Source: Actinotignum schaalii_C (GTDB lineage Bacteria > Actinomycetota > Actinomycetes > Actinomycetales > Actinomycetaceae). From it: 29,212 nt of DNA. Positions 23,901 through 29,212 of this stretch are shown piece after piece (positions within the stretch are counted from its first letter, which is position 1; the number at the start of each line of letters is the position of its first letter). The stretch is from the NCBI RefSeq assembly GCF_034119425.1, contig NZ_JAWUEL010000026.1, positions 1-29,212 on the forward strand, in the 5' to 3' direction. The notes below the pieces were generated by a model. It saw only the letters and a list, made by a program, of their open reading frames with translations, had not been told where the DNA came from and searched no databases. A program made the position numbers and the translations under genes.

Positions 23901-26900
23901 TGAGCGCGGAACTGGGAAGCGGTTGGGAAGACTTCGTGACCCCGCGCTTCGATCCGGCCCAGGCCGTGCGCCTGTGCGATCGCTGGGCTACCGCCCGCGA
24001 GGACGTTGCCAAGATCGCCTTCGGGCATGAGGTAAGCGCCAATTTCACCGGGGTTGGGGAAGAAGTAGCCCGCCAGGCCGAATGGCAGGCGGCTCGCAAT
24101 CCCGAGCTCGCGGCGCGTTTGACCAAGATCGCCCGTGCGGCCCGCGATACCACCCCCGGCATCTACACCGGGAAGGTCGCGGTGGTCACCGGTATGGCAG
24201 AAAACTCCATCGCGGGTGCGGTGGTGGCCGGGTTGCTGGCCGGCGGGGCGACCGTCGTCGCCACCTCCTCGCGTATCTCCACCGCGCGCCTGAACTTCGC
24301 CAAAAAGCTCTACCGCGAGAACGCCATCAACGGTGCTGAACTGTGGCTCATTCCCGCCAACCTCGCCTCCTTCCGCGACGTTGACGCGATCACCGCGTGG
24401 ATCGGTGCCGAACAGCGCGAAACGGTGGGTGCCACCTCGAAGCTCATCAAGCCGGCGCTTATCCCGGATCTCCTGGTGCCCTTCGCGGCGCCGCGGGTGA
24501 GCGGCTACCTCAGCGATGCCGGCCCCGAAGCGGAAAACCAGGCCCGAGTGCTGCTGTGGAGCGTGGAACGCCTCATCGGCACCCTCGCGAGCCTCGGAAC
24601 CGATGCCGCCATTGACCATCGCATGCACGTGATTCTGCCGGGCTCCCCGAATCGGGGATCCTTCGGTGGTGACGGCGCCTACGGCGAAGTCAAGGCCGCG
24701 CTGGATGCCGTGGTCAATAAATGGCGCGTGGAGCCCTGGGGGCAGCGCACCACCATCGCGCACGCGAAGATCGGGTGGGTGCGCGGCACCGGCCTCATGG
24801 GCGGGAATGATCCGCTGGTGGAAGCCGTGGAAGCCAAGGGCGTGCACACGTGGTCCACGGCGGAAGCCGGGCGCGAATTGCTCACTCTCTTTACGCCTGA
24901 ATCTGTGGCGGCTGCGCGCACCGCGCCGGTTATTCACGATATGACCGGTGGCTTGGGTGATATTAACCTGCCCGAACTGGCCGCGAGCATCACGCCGCCC
25001 GCCCCCGCGCCGACGGCGGAAGCCGCGCCGAGCGTGCGAGCCCTGCCCAGTCCGGTGAGCATCCACCAGCCGACCATGGACCTGGGTGCTTTCGGGAAGG
25101 GCACGGCGAAGCCTGAGGACCTCGTGGTTATCGTGGGCTTGGGTGAAACCGGCCCCTGGGGTAGCTCGCGTACCCGGTGGGAAGCCGAATTGGGTATTCA
25201 AAGCGACGGCGATGTGGACCTCACCCCGGCCGGGGTGCTTGAGCTGGCCTGGATGATGGGCCTGCTTACCTGGTTTGATACCCCCAAGCCGGGCTGGTAC
25301 ACCCCCGAAGGGGAACTGGTGCCCGAAGAGGATATCTTCGAGCGCTATCGTGATGAGGTTGTGGCACGTTCCGGAATCCGCGCTTTTGTGGACGACGGGC
25401 CGCTGGCCGATATCGGAACCACCGATATCGCACCGGTCTACCTGGAGAAGGACGTGACCTTCACGGTGGGCAGCGAAGCGGAAGCTCGCGCCCACGCCGA
25501 AGCGGATCCGACCTTCACCAGCTTCTTCGAAGACGACGGCGAATGGCGGGTGACCCGCAAGGCCGGGGCACTGACCTATATGCCGCGCCGCACCACCCTC
25601 ACCCGCCGCGTTGGCGGGCAGTTCCCCACCGATTTCGATCCGGCCAAGTGGGGGATTCCGGCATCGCTCGTGGAGGGCGCGGACCGGATGGCTATCTACA
25701 ATCTCATGACGGCGGTGGATGCTTTCCTCTCGGCCGGGTTCTCTCCGGCAGAGCTGCTCGAATACGTCCATCCGGTGGATGTCTCCTCCACGCAGGGCAC
25801 CGGCTTCGGTGGGATGACCTCCATGCGCCGCCTGTACGTGGATCGCTTCCTGGGTAAGGATTACCCGCAGGATATCCTCCAGGAAACCCTGCCGAATGTT
25901 ATTGCCGCGCACACCATGCAGGCCTACGTGGGCGGGTACGGTTCCATGATTCACCCCATTGGCGCTTGCGCGACCGCAGCGGTGTCCGTGGAAGAGGGCG
26001 TGGATAAGATCGCCACCGGCAAGGCCCAGTTCGTGGTATCCGGTGCGATTGATGACGTGCAGGTGGAGTCCCTTATCGGTTTCGGTGATATGAATGCGAC
26101 TGCGGATTCTGCCGCGATGGCGAAGAAGGGCATTAATCCGCGCTTCTTCTCCCGCGCTGGCGATCTGCGCCGCGGTGGCTTCGTGGAAGCGTGCGGTGGC
26201 GGCACGGTGCTGCTGGCTCGCGGAGACGTGGCCGCCCAGATGGGGCTGCCGGTCTACGGGGTGGTGGCCTACATCCGCTCCTTCGCGGACGGTATCCAAA
26301 CCTCGATTCCCGCACCTGGCCTGGGAGCATTGGCCGCGGGCATGGGCGGAGAAAACTCCGTACTGGCCACGAACCTGCGCGAGCTCGGCGTGAGTGTGGA
26401 CGACGTCGCCGTGCTTTCCAAGCACGATACGTCTACCAATGCGAATGATCCGAACGAAGCGGAACTCCATGACCGCCTCTTCACGGCGCTGGGGCGCAGC
26501 GAAGGCAATCCGCTCTACGTGGTTTCCCAGAAGACCCTGACCGGGCATTCCAAGGGCGGGGCGGCGCTCTTCCAGATGGCTGGCATCACCCAGATGTTTG
26601 CCACCGGGAAGATCCCCGGCAATAAGGCCCTGGACTGCTCCGATCCGGCCTTTGAGGAACGTAGTTACCTAGTGTGGCCGCGTGAAGTCCTCGAGGTGGG
26701 AGATATTAAGGCGGCCGTGCTGACCTCGCTCGGTTTCGGCCATGTCTCCGCGCTTATGATGCTCGTGCATCCGGCGGCGTTCGAGGCTGCTATCGCGCGC
26801 ACCAACGGCGCTAAGGCAGCCCAGCTGTGGCGCGAGAGCGCTGATATGCGCCTGCTGGACGGCGCGCGCCACCTGGTTGCCGGAATGGTCGGCCACGCGC

Positions 26901-27019
26901 CGCTCTACACCGAAACCTCGGTGGACGAGCGCTTCGCCGGGGATCGCCACGAAGGCGAAGCTGCGCTGCTCCTTGATCCGCGCTATCGCCTGGTGAACGG
27001 AAAGTACCAGCTGCGCTAA
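17969..27019 (+). CDS. fas: Type I fatty-acid synthase (bacterial FAS I megasynthase)
   Basis: This 3016-residue enzyme carries all steps of fatty-acid synthesis in one chain, like mycobacterial and bifidobacterial Fas, in the order of fungal beta then alpha subunits. Visible are: acetyltransferase (Ser115 in GHSQG), FMN enoyl reductase (GGMTPTTVDG near 385, DGHAGGHHSWEN near 530), hot-dog dehydratase (DFNPIH, 1172-1177), malonyl/palmitoyl transferase (YVYPGQG near 1277, Ser1381 in GHSLGEY), an Ala/Pro linker (about 1670-1740), acyl carrier region (candidate phosphopantetheine Ser1778 in NGVSSKRNQIL), ketoreductase (VAVVTGMAENS, Tyr2238/Lys2242) and ketosynthase (Cys2667 in GACATAAV, His2819, His2860). 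It ends after the ketosynthase, so the phosphopantetheinyl transferase of fungal FAS is absent. Domain borders are approximate. The frame is intact and every catalytic residue I looked for is present. Confidence 0.98.
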   Translation: MTSVYESLTATPPASPWILQFAGQGTPWRAELDELLTSARLRADLTAVDAAAEEILAPVLPELTVISAGRLDLLGLRGPASAGRAPHTSVPGILLSQYGAYRDLAVRPTATIGHSQGVLAAAMVESSEPASIFALARLIGAAASKISGELGITASKDASPMLSVRGVGAPLLRRLAAKVPDADVAIINSREACVVSGRPAALTALVALIEREAEREARARADKLTGGEALHPVCEFLNVGAPFHSPLLEPAVALVDAWAARCSLNVERSDELARAVLTASLDWTAEFAAALEEAGQGGTPAGFVVDLGPGPNLKTIALENLAGTGVSYVDASTAAARDDLVTGVARVTRTRDWSEYAPQLRQIKGHTYLDTAFSRLTGRSPIMLGGMTPTTVDGEIVAAAANAGYWTELAGGGQVSEEVLAENLSTLREHLEPGRVAQFNTMFLDRYLWDLQFGSRRLVSRQRAAGAPLDGVVISAGIPEKDEALELIARLRAEGFPYIAFKPGTVAQIRQLVEIAKACPGAPLIAQVEDGHAGGHHSWENLEDLLIATYGQMREAGLIITVGGGLGIPERASSFLTGTWAQAYGMRPMPVDGVFIGTAAMAAKEAKTNPDVKQLLVDTPGVSPDDNGGWVAAGSTRGGICSTQSSLHADIYNVENAAARAARLLVEVDGDAEAIAARRDEIITAINATAKPYFGDIAHMTYAQVLRRYVELTVPWADDTTQTRFWEMLQRFEARLCEAESGEVPTLFPTQADAAADPQAALERFLAAYPSAEEHTVLAQDEAWFVALASKYPKPVPFVPVINEQVLRFWGSDSLWQSRNPRYTADQVRIIPGPTSVAAITKVDEPIAEILGRYEEDAVVRVSASGAQAQPAFSRAARDRETFLRETPFIVWHGHLATNPAHLIPEAEIRDTPEGLEIFVPLDTLWDGTQAHQHVVRHMRIPLLLPESVATGGLPVVDDARLEGAMREVLAAMSGVGTTTLGGTPITEQPDMIDGVATLTFAVSPEINTLHAGITAPAGRTPAAVPSALLGSCWPTIYSAMGSGEADGYPIIEGLLSGVHLDHLEKVNVPVEDILEAGQLTARSWVASVAESSAGRVLTIRTNVSREDGTVVLEFQERFAMRGRATTTDLPSEPAARGGVDADIIDTPRSVLRKVTVQAPTDMTAFAIVSGDFNPIHVSRNAALVAGMEAPLVHGMWLCAAAQHAVADPVPGRAPMHITGWTYRMFGMVNLGDAVDITVERVGRVRGGGLALDVTARCGDTVVSQASCTVSAPRTAYVYPGQGIQARGMTLDDRAASAAVREVWERADRHTRSALGFSILAVVRDNPVELRVRDEIFRHPEGVLNLTQFTQVALATVAFAQTSRLREQGSLVSGAYFAGHSLGEYNALSAYSQVFSLEDVLEIVYRRGTTMHHLVERDEQGRSNYRMGALRPNQFGVGDDAVRDYVAQVAAASGEFLEIVNYNLAGAQYAVAGTVAGLEALEKDANERARQAGGKRPFMLVPGIDVPFHSSVLRTGVAEFGDTLRAIVPADIKLEILEGRYLPNLVARPFELTEDFCDAILEVVPSQVVREIRADLPARLTRDRVGTARELLIELLAWQFASPVRWIETQDYLIEAGVEDIVEIGLAASPTLANMATRTLALPKHAQRHVSVYNVQRDAKRVLHEDVASAPVAEEGFADGTAAPAANTAAAASEDTAATSAPEATPSAPATPETPAPAAAAAPAPAATAAPAGDGQPAADLPFRAGDALRVLLAWSTKIRLDQMGDADSVETLTNGVSSKRNQILMDMTAEFDLASMDGAAEAPLATLVSQVDQAAHSYKPFGSVLREAIADRLRSLTGAAGAKPARVAQRVQETWQLGEGWVAHVTATILLGTREGKSVRGDELATLPLAPTSAAQLDDLIDAAVRAVGAAHGINVALPSTGSGAGGVVDSAALDAYAERMDAILAGTARDLLARLGHNERPEAPASTDDLALREAMSAELGSGWEDFVTPRFDPAQAVRLCDRWATAREDVAKIAFGHEVSANFTGVGEEVARQAEWQAARNPELAARLTKIARAARDTTPGIYTGKVAVVTGMAENSIAGAVVAGLLAGGATVVATSSRISTARLNFAKKLYRENAINGAELWLIPANLASFRDVDAITAWIGAEQRETVGATSKLIKPALIPDLLVPFAAPRVSGYLSDAGPEAENQARVLLWSVERLIGTLASLGTDAAIDHRMHVILPGSPNRGSFGGDGAYGEVKAALDAVVNKWRVEPWGQRTTIAHAKIGWVRGTGLMGGNDPLVEAVEAKGVHTWSTAEAGRELLTLFTPESVAAARTAPVIHDMTGGLGDINLPELAASITPPAPAPTAEAAPSVRALPSPVSIHQPTMDLGAFGKGTAKPEDLVVIVGLGETGPWGSSRTRWEAELGIQSDGDVDLTPAGVLELAWMMGLLTWFDTPKPGWYTPEGELVPEEDIFERYRDEVVARSGIRAFVDDGPLADIGTTDIAPVYLEKDVTFTVGSEAEARAHAEADPTFTSFFEDDGEWRVTRKAGALTYMPRRTTLTRRVGGQFPTDFDPAKWGIPASLVEGADRMAIYNLMTAVDAFLSAGFSPAELLEYVHPVDVSSTQGTGFGGMTSMRRLYVDRFLGKDYPQDILQETLPNVIAAHTMQAYVGGYGSMIHPIGACATAAVSVEEGVDKIATGKAQFVVSGAIDDVQVESLIGFGDMNATADSAAMAKKGINPRFFSRAGDLRRGGFVEACGGGTVLLARGDVAAQMGLPVYGVVAYIRSFADGIQTSIPAPGLGALAAGMGGENSVLATNLRELGVSVDDVAVLSKHDTSTNANDPNEAELHDRLFTALGRSEGNPLYVVSQKTLTGHSKGGAALFQMAGITQMFATGKIPGNKALDCSDPAFEERSYLVWPREVLEVGDIKAAVLTSLGFGHVSALMMLVHPAAFEAAIARTNGAKAAQLWRESADMRLLDGARHLVAGMVGHAPLYTETSVDERFAGDRHEGEAALLLDPRYRLVNGKYQLR

Positions 27020-27045
27020 ACCCGAGCGGATCCATCCCATAAGAG

Positions 27046-27082
27046 CGGGGCGGGGTAGTTCATCACGAACCACTCCGCCCCG
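27046..27082 (+). terminator. Terminator of the lipid operon
   Basis: CGGGGCGGGGTAGTTC (27046-27061) pairs with 27067-27082 over 16 positions with one mismatch and one wobble, around a 5-nt loop. It starts 26 nt after the fas stop codon and is followed by a weakly T-rich stretch. Confidence 0.82.
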
Positions 27083-27153
27083 TTCTGTGTGTGCGTTGCT
27101 TGTGTCTCTGTGCGCGCTTGCTTCTTGGTGGCAGCGGATGTTTCAATACCGTG

Positions 27154-27532
27154 ATGGTGAATCCTGATAGTGAGCCGCGGTATCGCATCGATATTGCAAC
27201 AGCGCGGAAAATTGCGGTGACGGCGCAGATGCTTGCCCCGGAAGCTCGCAGCGCCGAGCCTTCTATCGCCGATGTTTTCCAGCACCTCGGCTGCGTCCAG
27301 ATTGATTCGCTACAGGCCGTGCGCAGATCCCAAGAATTGGTTCTGCTCGCCGGCGCACTCGCAGCTCGGCCGCGCGGTGGGGTAGGGCTGGGAACGCAGC
27401 AGCCCGGTTAAAACTGCCTGTGAATGGTTGCTGAGCATTGGTGAACTCGCGGTGATCAGCCGAGACGAGAAGTGGCAAAGAATTTACTGCACGCCCGAGC
27501 AAGCGGGTTTGCCGGACGCTGAGGTCCTATAA
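27154..27532 (+). pseudogene. Remnant of an AlkZ/YcaQ-like winged-helix protein gene
   Basis: The first part, from ATG 27154 to a stop at 27411, encodes IATARKIAVTAQMLAPEA and LGCVQIDSLQAVRRSQELVL, matching my recollection of the N-terminus of the HTH_42/AlkZ family (ARRIAxxAQxL, then LxxLQIDS). A second part in the next frame, up to the TAA at 27530-27532, encodes ACEWLLSIGELAVISRDEKW and QRIYCTPEQ, resembling the later GEL-V-R-x-Y segment of the same family. About 200 residues are missing between them and the frame shifts, so the gene is dead or a deletion remnant. The family includes DNA glycosylases that unhook interstrand crosslinks. No good ribosome-binding site is seen. The family match is by memory only. 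Confidence 0.6.
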
Positions 27533-27536
27533 GTCA

Positions 27537-27704
27537 AACCTCAGGAGTCACACCGGCATCTGCGGGGGCGCTAGGTGTTTTCAGAGCTGTACTTCGTATG
27601 TACGACATTCGCAGTACACCCCGGAAAACACATACCGGGCCCGGTCCACCGTGCGACACCGGGCCCGGTTCATGCAGTACTGGACTGGATCCGAGCTAAC
27701 GGCA
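27537..27704 (-). repeat. Structured intergenic repeat element, copy B (inverted)
   Basis: This is the opposite-strand partner of copy A (10421-10587). The 57-bp palindromic core is at 27575-27631 with perfect outer arms GTGTTTTC/GAAAACAC, then TGTACT/AGTACA and ATGT/ACAT. Pairing is better than in copy A: two of the four core differences restore pairs. The shared left flank GTTAGCTCGGATCC is separated from the core by about 50 bp that hold the terminator at 27634-27669, absent from copy A. The 18-bp tandem repeats are missing here. The element starts 4 nt after the end of the decayed winged-helix gene. Confidence 0.78.
27634..27669 (-). terminator. Terminator of the right-edge minus-strand gene
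   Basis: ACCGGGCCCGGT occurs twice (27634-27645 and 27658-27669). Each copy is self-complementary, so the two also pair with one another as a 12-bp stem around a 12-nt loop. It lies about 55 nt past the stop codon of the minus-strand gene ending at 27724. It should work in either direction. Confidence 0.7.
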
Positions 27705-27723
27705 TACCGTTATGAGCCCCCGT

Positions 27724-29212
27724 TTACCAGCCGTAATTATCCTTGGAGAAATCCACCGTGATCGCCCCGTCCTTCACTTCGAAGCGCAGGGTGCGGTTCA
27801 CCCAGATATTGACCGGCCACTCCGATTCTTTCCAGGGATCCTTCTCGCTGTAGCGCTGCTTGTAATTAATAATAGCCTTGCCCTTGACCTTGGCGGTGCC
27901 CACGTATGCGCCATTCTCGTAGCGCAGGCTGGTGGCTTCCACCTCAACCTTGGGCTCTTCCTTCCACGAGCGTCGAATCTCCGTCACGGCTTGGAAAAGA
28001 GGATCGCTCATATTCAATTCGGGGCAGTCTTTCACCTCGAAGGTATCGGCGGGCATGCACGCCTCGTAGCGGGAATTGACCTGCTTTTGGATTTCCGCGG
28101 TTACCTCGGGGGTGAAGCTCGGTTCAATGGATGCCGAGGAACCCGGGCCAATAACCGGAACGGATACACTCTCCGTCTCCCCGAAACTCACGAAGGTATC
28201 ACCGCCCTGGGCACCCACCGTGTAGGTCCCCGGGAAAGCGGGGAGTGAGTAGTACTCGCTGGCGCGCTCGCCCTTCGTGGCCAGGTCCACCGTGGTCGAA
28301 AGATCGACGTCGACCCCATTAATAGTCACGCGCGGCGTGGCGGAACGTAGCTCCACGGTCCCCAGTGGCGCATCGGTCACTTGCCATTCGGAGAAGAACA
28401 GGAATTTCTTGCCGCGCTCGCTGAGCGTCAGGTCAACCGGATATTTCTTCATATCGATGGTGAATTCGGCGTTCACGTGCACGGTATTTTTCCCGCCCGG
28501 CTGCGATTGTTTAAAGGCGGAGATTACCTCAAAATCGGTGGGCCGATTCGTGGCCTTGCTATAAATCTCATCGCTGAGGAATAGGCGCTCCCCGGAACGC
28601 ACATTCGGGTCGTATACCTCGAGCGCTGCGCTAGCCTTCCCTTCCACAATCGCGGAGAGATATGCCTCGGCAGTTTTCTCTGGAGCGAATTTACTGGCCG
28701 CTACCTTAAAACTAATAACGCCTGCCACGACGAGCACGAGCAGAACCACCAGGCTGATCCACAATTTCTTATGTGATTTCTTCTGGTGTGGCACCGCGGG
28801 CATCGCAGTGGCCGGGTACATTCCTCCCTGCGCCCAAGGTCCTGCCGCGGGACTCGGCGCGGTGCCGTAGCCACTCGGAGGTGCGTAGCTCTGCGGCGGG
28901 GTGCCGTAGTCCGAGTGCGGCACATAACCGGGAGCGGGTGCGTAGTCAGGAGCCGGTATCGCATCCGGGGCAGCCCCGGCACTGGTCGCACTCGGAATCT
29001 CCTCGAGCATTCGCGGAAGTGCGATGCGGGTGGGCGCACCCGCATCAGCCTCGGTGGTGAGCCATGCTTCAGGCTCGCTTGGGGGCAGGGGCGACGGCGC
29101 CGCTGGCGCGGGCGAATCACCCGCCGGGGTCTCAGCAGAGAATGCGGCCTCAGGATCGGGCTGCGGGGGAGGCACCGGGACCGCGAGCGGATGCGCCGGA
29201 GTAGCCTCGGGC
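27724..29212 (-). CDS. Membrane-anchored extracytoplasmic protein of unknown function (5' end beyond window)
   Basis: The frame stays open to the right edge, so the start lies outside the window. A GTG at 29175 is possible but unsupported. The visible protein has a Pro/Ala-rich cytoplasmic N-terminal region of about 140 residues with Tyr/Pro/Gly repeats (APDYAPAPGYVPHSDYG), then KKSHKKLWISLVVLLVLVVA as a single transmembrane helix, then about 320 residues outside the membrane. The outer part begins with AEAYLSAIVEGKASAALEVY, reminiscent of the NTF2-like or DUF4878-type folds seen after single helices, and later has two cysteines in EACMPADTFEVKDCPEL that could form a disulfide. The Pro-rich tail followed by one helix resembles cell-envelope stress or division accessory proteins in actinobacteria. 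No function can be assigned. Confidence 0.85.
   Translation of the reverse strand, partial: PEATPAHPLAVPVPPPQPDPEAAFSAETPAGDSPAPAAPSPLPPSEPEAWLTTEADAGAPTRIALPRMLEEIPSATSAGAAPDAIPAPDYAPAPGYVPHSDYGTPPQSYAPPSGYGTAPSPAAGPWAQGGMYPATAMPAVPHQKKSHKKLWISLVVLLVLVVAGVISFKVAASKFAPEKTAEAYLSAIVEGKASAALEVYDPNVRSGERLFLSDEIYSKATNRPTDFEVISAFKQSQPGGKNTVHVNAEFTIDMKKYPVDLTLSERGKKFLFFSEWQVTDAPLGTVELRSATPRVTINGVDVDLSTTVDLATKGERASEYYSLPAFPGTYTVGAQGGDTFVSFGETESVSVPVIGPGSSASIEPSFTPEVTAEIQKQVNSRYEACMPADTFEVKDCPELNMSDPLFQAVTEIRRSWKEEPKVEVEATSLRYENGAYVGTAKVKGKAIINYKQRYSEKDPWKESEWPVNIWVNRTLRFEVKDGAITVDFSKDNYGW

Noticed and set aside
23189..26548. A 1119-codon open frame on the minus strand opposite the second half of fas
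   Set aside because: It overlaps the carrier, ketoreductase and ketosynthase domains, whose motifs are all intact on the plus strand. It is a codon-bias shadow.
10421..27704. The bracketed 17-kb block as a composite transposon
   Set aside because: Neither copy contains a transposase or its remnant, no target-site duplication was seen, and the content is core metabolism rather than cargo genes.

Overview
The window looks like chromosome from a high-GC actinobacterium, most likely of the Actinomycetaceae. The reasons are a single-polypeptide bacterial type I fatty-acid synthase (FAS I), an actinobacterial acyl-CoA carboxylase pair with biotin carboxylase fused to BCCP, and a three-gene LPXTG pilus locus (tip protein, shaft pilin, class C sortase) of the kind known from Actinomyces fimbriae. 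The genus assignment is inference.

Region 1 (1-4026), pilus locus: the 3' end of a repeat-bearing LPKTG surface protein (probable tip fimbrillin), the major pilin with signal peptide, pilin lysine, E-box and LPKTG, a strong hairpin terminator, and the class C pilus sortase. By eye this stretch is lower in GC than the rest. Region 2 (4146-6051): a LysR-type regulator, then two overlapping genes of unknown function. Region 3 (6195-10274), upper glycolysis: a two-domain 6-phosphofructokinase strikingly like the animal/fungal enzyme, divergent from glucose-6-phosphate isomerase (pgi), with a 13-bp GC-only inverted repeat between them. Region 4 (10275-10637) is non-coding: a terminator, then a structured repeat element (copy A) with four 18-bp tandem repeats. 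Region 5 (10638-13248, minus strand): a polar amino-acid ABC importer operon (lipoprotein, permease, ATPase).

Region 6 (13452-27019, plus strand), lipid synthesis: three near-tandem 14-bp palindromes, then biotin-protein ligase, acyl-CoA carboxylase alpha, acyl-CoA carboxylase beta and a 3016-residue FAS I, closely spaced as one operon. The logic is visible: BirA attaches biotin to the BCCP domain, the carboxylase makes malonyl-CoA, and FAS I consumes it. Region 7 (27046-27704): the fas terminator, a decayed AlkZ/YcaQ-like winged-helix gene, and copy B of the repeat element in inverted orientation. Region 8 (27724-29212, minus strand): a membrane-anchored protein of unknown function running off the right edge.

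No tRNA, rRNA, CRISPR array, intact insertion sequence or phage gene was recognised. The features most worth checking are the inverted pair of palindromic elements bracketing the transporter-lipid block, the operator-like array in front of birA, the eukaryote-like phosphofructokinase, and the unknown gene pair at 5202-6051.
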